Shown in pieces: positions 53,471 to 63,818 of a stretch of 64,000 bases of DNA. This DNA comes from Amorphophallus konjac (lineage: Eukaryota > Streptophyta > Magnoliopsida > Alismatales > Araceae): the NCBI GenBank assembly GCA_022559845.1, contig CM040121.1:570450140-570514139 (forward strand), written 5' to 3'. The notes below the pieces were generated by a model. That model saw only the letters and a program-made list of their open reading frames with translations. It ran no database searches and was not told where the DNA came from. The position numbers were made by a program, and so were the translations under genes. Every line of letters begins with the position of its first letter. Position 1 is the first letter of the stretch.

Positions 53471-53721
53471 GACACGCCATTCTTGACGTCTCATGAGAAA
53501 GTCTCATATTACTATACGACGCCCCGCGATGGCCTACGCATTTCGAATCGCTCGAGTGCTTCCTTTTCTTGAGTCTTCTTCCGCCTTTTTCGGCATCCGG
53601 AATCATCTCGTCACGGCATTCGGACGGCATCAACACCAGTCAGACGCATCAAGAGGTTCCGGGACCAAGAAGGGTGTCTGCCGGGCGCCCGCCGACGCCT
53701 GATTTAAAGACCCGGGTGGGT

Positions 53722-54345
53722 CATAATGGGGGCGTCCAGGCCCCTGGACGCCCCCATCTTTTTAATTTATTTTAATATTTTCTCAGGGCCCTAAAAATAA
53801 ATAAAATATATATATATTAATGGAGGCGTCCATGCCCCTGGACGCCTCCATTAAAATAAAAATAAAATATGATTAAAATGTCACTTGGCATTAAAAACAA
53901 AAAAAATCAATATATATTATTGGAGGCGTCCAGGCCCCTGGACGCCTCCATAAAAACAAATTATAAAAAAATCAAAAATCTAGCCCTGGCATAAAAGACA
54001 AAAAAATAATAAAAATAATATATATTTGGAGGCGTCCAGGACCCTGGACGCCTCCATAAATTCCCTCACGGGCGCCGCCCACCGAACGACGGTTTGTCGT
54101 GTGTGAAAAAAGCCAAATTTAGAGACGTCCAGCTGACTGGACGCGCCCATTTCTGAATCACGAGGCGCCGCTCACAAAATCACGCGTTGTGCCAAACCGC
54201 GTACGGCCGGCGTCAGCTTTCGGTGGACCTGTTTGAGGCGTCCGGGGCCCTGGACGCCTCCACAAAAGTATTCCAAAAAAATATATAAAAATAGAATATA
54301 ATATTATTTCGGCCCTGATGGAGGTGTCCAGGGCCCTCCGGAGCC
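53722..54345. repeat. Array of GC-rich palindromes with AT-rich spacers
   Basis: Seven hairpins of the type gaggcgtccagg-cccctggacgcctc at about 53724, 53823, 53924, 54032, 54120, 54236 and 54320, separated by 60-110 bp of AT-rich DNA. Stems are 10-12 bp and mostly perfect. The last leads into a TATA box at 54347. No coding frame is present. Confidence 0.9.
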
Positions 54346-54346
54346 C

Positions 54347-54354
54347 TATAAATA
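54347..54354 (+). promoter_or_regulatory. Strong TATA box
   Basis: cctataaatagaggcccacc, a near-perfect plant TATA with a GC-rich start region, directly after the palindrome array. About 110 bp downstream lies ttttgtaggtgg, a possible splice acceptor. What is transcribed is not known. Confidence 0.6.
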
Positions 54355-54933
54355 GAGGCCCACCCCCTCAGTTCTAGGGGAGCTAAGCAGTGATCCGATA
54401 GGCTGCCGGAGCCCAGAGGCTACGGAGTCATTTTTCTAACCCGTGGGGTCTTTTGTAGGTGGAGGTTCTGCCGGCTTCTCGGGTGCCCACGCTCGCGAGA
54501 GGAGGGTCATCTTCAGCCACCGCGCTTCTACGTCGTCCCCACGCTGCCGGAGCTCCGCCGAATTTCACCACCGGCTCATCCAATAAGCCAACTCTTTCCT
54601 TTTCTTCGTAGTTCTTTTGCATTCATCATCTCAAATCCATCATCTCATTTTCCTCCTACTCGAGTCCGAGAGGGGTTTAAAAGATAACACCAACCAGGTG
54701 TGTGTCTTCCCGTTATTTCGTCATTTTTATTGCAAGGATATGAATACTACACATTCATCTTTCTAAGCCACTTGTCATTTGTTTGTCGTTGTTTTGCAAG
54801 GGTAGCCGAGGAAAGCCCTCTCCGTCGGCCGGCCGGAAGGAGAGGAAGAAGCAACCCGCCATCTCCCGCTCTTGAGGTAGGCGCGATCACTTTCTTATTT
54901 TGGGGTCTTTCGGCCCCTGGCGATCACATCTTT

Positions 54934-55500
54934 TCATCGAGGCCGCGGCGAGTCACTTCCCCAATGGCCGTTTAAATTTCTGTTCTCATATTCTCTTTAT
55001 ATCCTGTTATATTTCGTTCATATCATCGAGGCCGCGGCGAGTCACTTCCCCAATGGCCGTTTAAATTTCTGTTCTCATATTCTCTTTATATCCTGTCATA
55101 TTCTGCTCATATCATCGAGGCCGCGGCGAGTCACTTCCCCAATGGCCGTTTAAATTTCCGTTCTTACATTCTCTCTATATTCTGTTATATTCTGCTCATA
55201 TCATCGAGGCCGCGGCGAGTCACTTCCCCAATAGCCGTTTAAATTTCCGTTCTTATACTCTCTCTATATTATGTTATATTCTGCTCATATTCTCGAGGCC
55301 GCGGCGAGTCACTTCCCCAATGGCCGTTTAAATCTCTGTTCTTATATTCTCTTTTATATTCTGCTATATTCTGCTCATATTCTCGAGGCCGCGGCTAGTC
55401 ACTTCCCCAATGGCCGTTTCAATTTTTGTTATTTAATTTCTGCACCATTCCCGTCCCCCCGAGGTAGCGGCGAGTCACTTCCCGCTATGGCCGTTTGAAC
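54934..55500. repeat. 89-bp tandem repeat, 6-7 copies
   Basis: ggccgcggcgagtcacttcc recurs at 54941, 55030, 55119, 55208, 55297 and 55387, then a diverged copy at 55463. The period is 89 bp; the sixth interval is 90 and the last 76. The unit couples a GC-rich half with a T-rich half (tttaaatttctgttc...atatcctgttatattc). In-frame reading is not kept. Confidence 0.92.
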
Positions 55501-55837
55501 CCCATATCTTGCTATATTATACTTGTCCCGCTCGCCCCGCCGGAGCAATCTCCCGTGGTGGCCCCTTCTCTCGCTTCTCTCATCTCTGTGTTGCAGCAAA
55601 CAGCAAAACAAACAAAAAGAAGAGCCCGCGCTCTCTCCGCATCCTCTTCCCCGCACCATCGAACTCCGAACCGCGTGACGTCGCTCACACCACCCAGTGC
55701 ACCTCCCACCCCCCAGCGACCCCCTCCCTGTTGGCCTCCCGGACGCGGGAGCTAGCTAGGGTGGGTGACGGTCTCCCGGACGCAAAGGCACGGTGAGAGG
55801 GTCGTGCGTGTATTAGGGAAAAGAAATTTTTTCCCAC

Positions 55838-56038
55838 GGATTTGAGACAGAAATTCTTCCGTTACAAATTTCATACGGTAATTCTGACCATCTATGATAT
55901 GTCATCTGTATTTAAGACTAAATGCAGACGATATATTGTTCGTTGTAAATAACGTTGGAATTTCAGACGGATATTCTGATCGACATAATCCGTCTGAAAT
56001 GCAGACGGATATTCCGATGGAAATCACAAGCAGAATTT
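55838..56038. repeat. CACTA-like subterminal repeat block, detached
   Basis: Contains tccgtctgaaatgcagacgg, atttcagacggatattc and several variants, resembling 40140-40680. It is followed by a 19-base phrase also found in the TPase upstream region. No terminus or coding sequence is next to it. Confidence 0.65.
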
Positions 56039-56430
56039 TTTGAGTATTTACCTATTGCTATAAGTCGACTATTGTTGTGGGCGCACTAATTTTTTTTTAA
56101 AAAAATTATTCCTTTATTTACAAGTAGATGCATTCAGAAACAAATTTCTATATTTATGTATATGGGAACCTTCTCCGAACTTAGCCATACGCCAATGGGA
56201 CCTCTAAGTTCATGCACTAAGTTTGCATTTCTAATTTCTTGTATGCAGAACGAAACCCCTTTGGGCTTATTCATGGCAAAGTATGCTTGAACTCAGGCAT
56301 GTAGAATGAAATTCTTGAAATTCATGCACGTGAGATGACGTTTACACTGTCTGAACTTGAGTTCCCAGTTTTCCCATTTTCAGAACTAAACCTACCTTTA
56401 TGGTTGCAATTCGTGCATTCAGTTTGGAAT
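56039..56430. other. Intergenic/LINE leader, nothing firm
   Basis: AT-rich with recurring ttcatgca / catgcac phrases. It may contain the start of the LINE that is readable from about 56440. Confidence 0.35.
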
Positions 56431-56439
56431 CTTTGGAGC

Positions 56440-57094
56440 ATGGCACAATAATGTTATACGATGCTGGTTATGTGGGTTCTAAGTATACATGGCACAATAA
56501 TCAACAAGGCAAGAAGGGGATTTGGGCTACATTAGATAGGGTTCTCATTTATACTAATTAGCTGAATTTGTACCCAATCACGGTGCAACACTTATCTAGA
56601 GAGGCCTCAGATCACGCGCCTCTACTTATTAAATTGATGTTTCCCAACAAATTTAAGAGTAAATTTTACTTTCAGCAAATGTGGACTAGCCATGAGCTTT
56701 TTCTTAAGGTTGTTGATCAATATTGGAGAACCATCCCTATTGCTTCATCTGCTATCACTACTTTTTGTCTTAAACTTAAATCCTTAAGATACATGCTCCG
56801 AGAATGGATTGGCTAGCTGCTAAGGACCAAATTCTAAAACACAACAGATTCTTCAAAGCCCCTAGGCTATTTTCATTCTGGAAAGATACATGGCTTGGTG
56901 ATAAACCCCTCAGTGACCTTATTTTACCCAGTCAATGGAGGCTCATCGAGGACAAAAATATCACCATTCAAGATTTGAGTAATACTCTCAATCCAAATTG
57001 GAATGTTATTCGGCATGTTCTTCCACAAAACATTACTCGGGCAGCCACATTTTATATCAACGAAGATCCTTTGCCCAATGATACAAGGGTATGG
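56440..57094 (+). pseudogene. LINE fragment, part 1 (endonuclease end to zf-RVT start)
   Basis: Plus strand reads DAGYVGSKYTWHNNQQG and IWATLDRVL (end of the apurinic-type endonuclease), SREASDHAPLLIKL, a following WTSHELFLKVVDQYW, then, with reverse transcriptase missing, FSFWKDTWLGDKPLSDL and INEDPLPNDTRVW (region before zf-RVT). It is cut at 57094 by the gypsy derivative, and the frame resumes at 63117. Confidence 0.8.
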
Positions 57095-57156
57095 TGTAAC
57101 GACCCGAGAATCCGATTACCGGGAAGGCCCGATAACCCGAGACTCAGGTCGTTACA
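57095..57156 (+). repeat. Collapsed fold-back 5' LTR end
   Basis: Bases 57095-57145 are the reverse complement of the last 51 bases of the 3' LTR (63061-63111). They are followed by 11 bases, aggtcgttaca, equal to the true LTR 3' end. The remaining ~3.2 kb of LTR is absent. Confidence 0.88.
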
Positions 57157-57158
57157 GC

Positions 57159-57170
57159 TGGTATCAGAGC
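57159..57170 (+). promoter_or_regulatory. Retrotransposon primer-binding site
   Basis: tggtatcagagc, complementary to the 3' end of plant initiator tRNA-Met, two bases after the LTR remnant. Confidence 0.9.
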
Positions 57171-59808
57171 GGTGGTTGTGGACGTACATAGGAATTCGAA
57201 ATCTTGCAGTGATCAGAGTCCGTAAGGTCCAGTACAGTCGGCAGCTGGCTTAGGGTTTTGTGCTTGTTTTCCGCCTTGTTTCTCGCTTGAGAGCTTGAGT
57301 GCGCTGTGCGGCGCTGTGAAGGTGGTTGTTGTCCGTGGCTTTCGTGCCAGCGTAGGGTCTAAGGATTGAGGTTGAGAGCCTTCTCCCTCATCGGTGGTGG
57401 CCCTGGTTGTGCTGCGTTGGGCAGAGGTTGCAGGCAGGCGTGAGTTCGCGGTGCTGCGTTCGAGGAACCTGCAGCGTGGTCAGGTGGCTGGTGCGGACTG
57501 TTCTTGGTTAAGTGGCCGTGAGCGTGCTCTGAGGGAGCTGCTGTCGGTTTTTGGTCACTCCAGCTTGAGATTTGTCCAGCTCCTGAAGTGTTCTGATCGA
57601 GAAGTGTGCTCGGGTGAGCGGAATATCTTCTCGATGGGCTGCTGTTTCGTCGAGCCTGATGTCCTTGTCGTGCTCTGTGGCGTCAGAAATGACGTGTCGG
57701 TCCCGATTGTTTTGCGGATTTCGAGGCAGGATTGGGCTGTGGTGTCCCAGTAAGTCTTGCTCCTGCGCTCTTGTGTGCCAAGGGGTGTGTTCGCCTTGGA
57801 TTTGGTCTGAGATGTGAAGGCTCCACGGCGAGTTCGGGACTCGAGGATGAGCATCGGCGGTTGTTGTTACGGCTCGTGTTGCGGCTCTTGGCATGCCGTG
57901 TTGCAGTTCGAGGAATTGCAGCGGTGATGCATCGAGAGATGCTGTGATTGTGGTCCGACGTACTCGTCGAGTGTGTCGGAGGTGCTGACCTGATGGAAGC
58001 GATGGTTTTCCTTGGTGCTGGATGGTGCTATTTCCAGCGTGCGCGAGGTTTGAGGTCAGGTCGAGCGTGGAGTCCTTCCGTTGGTCGGAAGTGCGTTTGG
58101 TCTCCCCTTTGGTTGGAGAGATTGTGTTGGGTTAAGGTTCGCCGTCTTGCATTGCGTGTTCGGATTGGTTAGCCTTGTGTGTCATGAAGTCCGTGCGAGA
58201 CGTGCTCCTTATCTTGGCAAGGCGGTTGCCTGTGAGAAGTTGTGCCCGTTCCCTTGTCGTGTAAGGGTGCTGGCGCTGTTCCGAAAGGACGAGCGCTGGT
58301 TGGGCGGCGTTTGCTTTCTCGACTGTGTGCGCGGATCTGAGTGCGCAGCGGAAGCGTGGTGGGCTTGTGACCCACTAGTTCAGGATCGTAGCGTTGGTTG
58401 CTACGGGCGGATTCCTGAGTTTGCGTTGAGCATCGGAGGATGGGTTCCTCGGTGTGAAACGTGTTGTTGCCGTGCCGTTGCTCGAGGTTTTGTGGTTGTT
58501 GGCACTGGCAGGATGGAGTGTTCGGAAATGTGCTGGCTAGTGCGCCGCATGAGTACCCTGTTCCTGTGAAGGAAGCCGAGTCAGGCGTCGATGTTGGACC
58601 TGGATGAGGTTGTTGAGGATGTCGCCTGACGGTGGTCGAGGACGTGTTGGTCAGAGTCGGTGGCTTGGTGTCCGACTTGTGTTCCCAGTCGTGTCCTCGG
58701 ATGAGATCGTCTTTTGAGGAAGTGATCTCTGGCAGGCTGTGGGTTCCTGTTGGTTCTACGGTCTTGTCGGATTGTGACGGTGGAATGTTCGTTGCTTAGG
58801 GACCCGTGAGCACTGTTCAGGTGGTGTCCCGTGGCTCTGTGGTAAGGGCGGAATCGGCTTTGGCAGGTGTCCACTTGGATTGATCGAAGGATTTGACGAG
58901 ACCAGATGGATGAGTGACGCCTGTGGGCGGAGGACTTTTGTGAGGTGGGCGTCGGAGGATGGTCCTTGATAGGACGTTGGTGTCGCAAAGGTTATCCCTG
59001 GTTTGATGACTAGCATGGGGTGGTTCCCTATAAGTCTGAGTCCCGTGAGGTGATGACTGAAGACGCCAGGTTCTGTCATTTGGATTCGTCGTGCTCCCCG
59101 AGAGGGACGAGCTGAGCGAGCAGTTTGGTGACCAGTGGATGGTCTTTTCAGAGTCAGAAGATGCTGGTTGTTGGGGCTCGAGCGTGGCGAGAGCCGTGTG
59201 CCAGCGAGACCTTTGGTGGTCGTTTCTGTGATGTGCCTTTTCCGGATGGGATCTGGGCTTTGTCGGAGTTTGTCCTCTGACGAGAGTTGGCACAGTGTTA
59301 TGTTCGGCTTTCGGCTTGCCATGTGTGGGGTGTTTCTTGGTGTTGAGCCGATGTGCTGGTTGCGGTCTGCTGAGAGGACTGCTTGAGCTGGTGGAGGCTC
59401 TGTTTTGGTTGCTCCCTTGAGGAGGGTGTGCGACCTGTCAGCTGGTTGCGAAGTTGTTGTGCGATTTGTCTGCCGACCATAAGTTGGATCGGTAGCTGTT
59501 GCTCGTGTCGAGGGTTGTGATTCCTCGGTGAGCGAGATTGTGGCTGCGGTGCCATGGTGGATTCTCGCGTTGTCTGAGGTGATGCCGGACTGTGTCCTTT
59601 GGTATATGCCTGCTCTGTTGGCATGTGTGCTCGGCGCGAGGAGTGAGGTGTTGTGTGTGATTGTAAGTCTGGCTGTGTCCCTCAGGATCGGTTTTTTCGT
59701 GAGAATCGAGGTTTTCTGTGCTGGGGCCCTGACAGCGTGTCAGTTGGTTCAGTGTTCTTCCCCTAGGACTTCGTGCTTGGTCCTGAATTTCGAGGACGAA
59801 ATTCCTTT
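57171..59808. other. Internal region of the gypsy derivative, no coding
   Basis: GC-balanced and rich in gtg/ttg words, with many overlapping short frames on both strands. None shows gag zinc knuckles, protease, RT or integrase motifs. Probably a large internal deletion/replacement product. Confidence 0.6.
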
Positions 59809-59820
59809 AAGGGGGGAGGG
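59809..59820 (+). promoter_or_regulatory. Polypurine tract
   Basis: aaggggggaggg immediately before the 3' LTR start TGTAATGCCCC; the plus-strand priming site of the element. Confidence 0.85.
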
Positions 59821-59821
59821 C

Positions 59822-62800
59822 TGTAATGCCCCGGGTTTCTCGGATCCTTCTTCGTGGGTCCCGGATCTGGTTTCTCGGAGTGTCCAGCTCCGTTGTGTCC
59901 GAAATTTCGTTTCGGACGTCTTTCGTGTTCGGATCGGCGCGATCCGGAGTCGTTTCGGAGCCCGGAGGCGTTCCGCGGCTTTTTCCGCGTGTGTTTTTCG
60001 ATTCCCGACGTGGGTTTCGGCTTTCCCTTCGGAACCTCGTTGCGGGTGAACCGGGCCGTTCACCTGGGCGCGAGTGGTACCGTTGCGATCGGTGCGCTCC
60101 GAGCATCGCGAGGGTGTGATTTTCTATTTTTCTGGATTTTTTCGATTTTCCGGATTTTCCTATAAATAGCTTTTTCTCTCTCTCCCCCTCTCATTTCTCA
60201 TTTCTCTCCCTCTCTCTTCTCACGCTCTCTCCTCTCTCCCTCTCTCTCCGGCGGCCGACGGGGCGGAGCATGGGCGAGGCGGGGACGGCGCGGGCGAGGA
60301 TGGATGAGGATCGAGGCAGTGGAGGCGCGTAGAAGCTCGGCCGTGAGTTCGTGGAACGGCGAGGCTCCAACGGCGTTTTCTTCGTGGATCGGCGTCCACG
60401 GTGCGCGTAATCTTCGGTGGAGGTAGGGTGATGGACCCTCAGCCCGTGTACTTCCTTTCCCGCGAGTTTCGTAGGCCGTGGTGAGCCGAGCGGGCTAAAC
60501 GGGGCGTTTTGGGCAAAATGTGTGTTTTCGGGGTGTGAGCCGGATCTCCCGTTTTATGGTGTTTTTGGGCGATCCAGGGGTTTAGATGCATGCCTAGGGG
60601 CTTGGGGAATGTTTCCCCTTTTGTTTCCCCTTCACCTGGGGGTGAACGGGGCGTGGCATGGCTTTTCCCGCGGTTTCCACCGTTTCCGGGTGCGGACTGA
60701 GAACGCGCTATACTCCAGTAGCGCGTTCTTGAATCTCGCGCTGCCCCGATAGGGCGCGTTCATCAGAGAAGATGAACAGTAAGGCGGTTTGGGTCGCGCC
60801 TTACGGCCCCAGCGCGTTCTGGTTGTCGCGCTATAGGATCATAGCGCGACCTGGCCTGGTCGCGCTATGGTCATGTAGCGCGTTCGTGTTGAACGCGCTA
60901 GGCGCGTATAGCGCGTTCTGGCTGAACGCGCTATGCACATGTAGCGCGTTCTTGGAGGGACCAGCCGGGCTGCCCGGGGCGGGCGGTCTGCGGCTGATCG
61001 TGCTCCCCTTGGGCCGTGTGTGCCTTGGACACCCAGTGGAGTTCCGTGACCGTGTTTTGGGGTGTCTGGAGGTTCCGTTTACCTCGTTTTGCGTGCCCAT
61101 GCGCTTAAGGGTCCGGGTGACCTTTTAGCGTCCGTTCGCATTGTGTTGGTCTCCGTTCGACCCGGTTGTGACCCAGTGGTCGACCTTTGGCCTTGTGAGT
61201 GTCCCGGGTACCCCGTGGGTTCTGTGTCCGCGTTTCTGGGGTGTCGGGAGGGACCGTGTTTCCTCGATTAGCGTGCCCGTAGGTGTGGTGGGTCCGGGTG
61301 ACCCCACGTGTTCCGGGCTCTTGTGTTACGCTTGATCGAGTCACCGTGTGTCGGTGTGTGTGCGGTGGGGTCTCCCCCGCATATCGTGGGTTCCTTTGGA
61401 AGGTGATTCCCGTGTGGGCCATGTGTTTGGCCTTGGACTGTGAGTCCAGTTGTCCGGCCTGGGGCTGGAGGTTTCCCGCTTGCTTCAAGATGGGAAATCA
61501 TCGTGGCGGCTTGTGTGCTGCCTTGGGAATCGTGCTTCTGTGTTTTCCGTGTGGCCCGTGTGAGTGGCCTTTGTCCCTTGCGTTCCCTTCCCAAGGGAAT
61601 GGTCTTGGCAACTCGTGAGTTGTCTCGGTACTTGTGCTACCGTGGTTTTGGACCTAGAGATTGGACTAGATTGATGGCCTTGTGCTGTTGCGTGCAACGG
61701 TCTTGTCCCCGAGTCTTGTGACTCAAGGACCGTTGACTGTAGTGCGTCTGGTGGACTGTCCAGAGTCCAGTGGCTTAGCGCCACTTGAGTTTTCTCGACT
61801 CTCGCGCACGGTGCGTGCGTGGCCGTGGACTGTGTGTCCCGTTTCTCCTCCGATTGTGGTTACCGTGCGACGGAGCCGGTACGTGGGGTGTCCCCCGTAC
61901 GTCGTCGGATTCGGATGTTGTTTTCCGTTGAGTTGAGAGTCTACTCCTTCAGTGACCCTCCACTAGTCGTAGCCTACCAGTACGCGTGTGCTGGTCGCAC
62001 CAGGGAGTGGTGTACGGGCTTACCCTGAGGACGGTTAGACTGGTTTCCGTCGGGCCCCTCGTCGGTAGCCAGAGTCCGGCTACGGGGGAAAACCGGTCAG
62101 AGGGCCAGACCTAGGACGCGTGGTCTGTGTGTGCACACGTGGTTGGGGACTGTGGACGCACGTCGACGGGCGTGACCCCAGCTAGTCAGTTGTTGTGGTT
62201 ACTTGTACGGTGTTCGCGCCTCGGGTAGGACCTACCACGTCAGGCGGTTCACCTGCGGTGCGGTGTAAGACGTCAGGGGACGCTACCGGCTGTGCTTCTA
62301 GTGGGTGGTACTCCTGTCGAGTACGGAGTGTCAGACTGTCAATCTCTGTGTCTTTGACCGTCGGGTTTTCGGTCGTGTTGACCGTTGAGCATGGTCGTCT
62401 CACCGTGGTACGTGTGTCGGTTTTTGCACCGTGAGACTTGTGCTAGTGGTTTACCGAGGTTGCGTCTTGTTGTGCGGTACCCGCGATCGGATGGTCGGGG
62501 TTGCACCTTGGACAGCGTGTCCAGGTCGGGTCTGTCCGAGGGACAGGCCTTTACGGCGTGATTGCCGTGTGTTCTTACTTCGGTAGGTGGTACTAGCGTG
62601 GTTTGGTAGCTTCGACTGCGTGATCGAGGTCTGCCTTCTGGCAGTAGGAGTAGCTGTAGTGTCGAGTTTTGACCGGCCACCGGTTTGCTGTTCCTGCTGT
62701 AGTTGTAGCTTCCTTTCCGCTACCGCCGTTGTTTCCGGTTGGGGTTCCGCGGGATCCCTGCTGAGTCTCTATTTTGGAGACTCATTCCCTACTTTTCAGG

Positions 62801-63111
62801 TGCAACAGTTCTTCCTCGTGGTTCGAGGGTGCGGAGCGGAGGTTCTCAGTTGCCAGCTTGCCGGGCCGAGTGTTCACTTGGCATGTGGTACGTTTTACTG
62901 CTTTAGACTGTACTTTCTGTTGGACTGGACTCTGTTATAGCTGTAGTTGTTCCTTCTTTCAGCTTGTTGTTGTTGGTTGTCCTGCTTTATTTCCTATTTC
63001 TTTGTGCCTCCACACTCCTTTTAGCCCTTCCGAGCCCTCCTGGCTCGTGGGCGGCGGTGCGAGTCTCGGGTTATCGGGCCTTCCCGGTAATCGGATTCTC
63101 GGGTCGTTACA
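59822..63111 (+). mobile_element. 3' LTR of the gypsy derivative, 3.3 kb
   Basis: TGTAATGCCCCGGGTTTCTC to TCTCGGGTCGTTACA. TATA box tataaatagc at 60161-60170, followed by a (CT)-rich leader. An array of agcgcg/cgcgct inverted motifs is at 60690-60960. Order of segments matches the LTRs at 268-1808 and 5011-7507. Confidence 0.9.
60690..60960. repeat. agcgcg/cgcgct palindrome array in LTR
   Basis: About 15 motifs gcgcgtt / gcgcta spaced 8-30 bases, each with complementary partners, e.g. agcgcgttcgtg...gaacgcgct. The same LTR position holds gtgacgc/gcgtcac in the 268-1808 copy and gcggtc/gaccgc in the 5011-7507 copy. Confidence 0.88.
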
Positions 63112-63116
63112 TATGG

Positions 63117-63440
63117 TCTCTCACTGCAACAAGAGATTTTACTATCAGCTCATGGAGGAAGCACTTGACTGTAGCTGATCAATCCTTTCCATACTCTCTC
63201 ATTTCGTCTACCTTCATTCCCCCCAAAGTTTCTCTATTCTTGTGGAAGCTCATCCATAGAATTTTACCCACTGATAGAAGAGTCCAGCAGAGTGGAATAT
63301 CTTTGTGTTCTAAATACTTATGATGTCCAAATGCTCAGATTGAGTCAACCACTCACCTTCCCTTGCATAGCAAGCTGTCAGCTGCCACTTGGGCTCTGCA
63401 TAAACCATGCATTCATATTGATCCCCCTCATGATGACTGC
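63117..63440 (+). pseudogene. LINE fragment, part 2 (zf-RVT)
   Basis: SLTATRDFTISSWRK, PPKVSLFLWKLIHRILP, TDRRVQQSGISLC, ESTTHLPLHSKLSAATW continues the frame broken at 57094. This is the zf-RVT domain that follows plant LINE reverse transcriptases. One stop and a shift occur. Confidence 0.8.
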
Positions 63441-63818
63441 TTCCTTTCGGCTACCCTTGCAAGTTCGGCACCACCCGTGCCTCTCCACCTTCGCGCCCGC
63501 GCGTGCCCCCGTTGTGCTCACGGCAGCACCGTCAGTTTTGATTGGTTCTTTGTTTATTATATGTCTGTTATTTCTGTTGTTTTCCCACTCCATATATCTG
63601 TCAGCATTCCATTGCATACATCCATTCCTCTTTTCTATCCTTTTTTTCATTTTTTGAGGATCACCCTTTCCCGGTGAAGGAAGGACTCTCCGTTTGGGAA
63701 TTCCTCTCAACGGACTAGAATCTCCTACACTGGGACCTCCGTAAGTCCCCGACATCGAAGAATCTCCTCTTCGTTCACTGGGCTGGTTGTACCATTGAAG
63801 TTCTCCGGAGTTAGTCAT
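63378..63818 (-). CDS. Unrecognised reading frame, 146 codons, doubtful
   Basis: Minus-strand frame from the ATG at 63818 (MTNSGELQWYNQPSERRGD). It is Gly/Ser/Arg-rich and ends over the LINE fragment. A possible acceptor ccgtgtcag lies just upstream near 63850. No family recognised. It may be the first exon of an element gene that begins outside the window, or chance. Confidence 0.25.
   Translation of the reverse strand: MTNSGELQWYNQPSERRGDSSMSGTYGGPSVGDSSPLRGIPKRRVLPSPGKGDPQKMKKRIEKRNGCMQWNADRYMEWENNRNNRHIINKEPIKTDGAAVSTTGARAGAKVERHGWCRTCKGSRKEAVIMRGINMNAWFMQSPSGS

Larger units (their letters stand above)
57095..63111 (+). mobile_element. Non-coding gypsy derivative (LARD-like), 6.0 kb
   Basis: TSD TATGG at 57090-57094 and 63112-63116. 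The left end is a 62-bp remnant of an LTR, the PBS tggtatcagagc (tRNA-Met type) is at 57159-57170, the interior 57171-59808 has no gag or pol motif, the polypurine tract aaggggggaggg is at 59809-59820 and the 3' LTR at 59822-63111. The short frame just before the tract (FEDEIPLRG-like) resembles the end of chromovirus-type pol proteins. The element therefore had to be mobilised by an autonomous relative. Confidence 0.88.

Noticed and set aside
57394..62940. Many frames of 70-190 codons in the gypsy derivative and its LTR
   Set aside because: No gag, protease, RT, RNase H or integrase motif; composition bias explains open frames.
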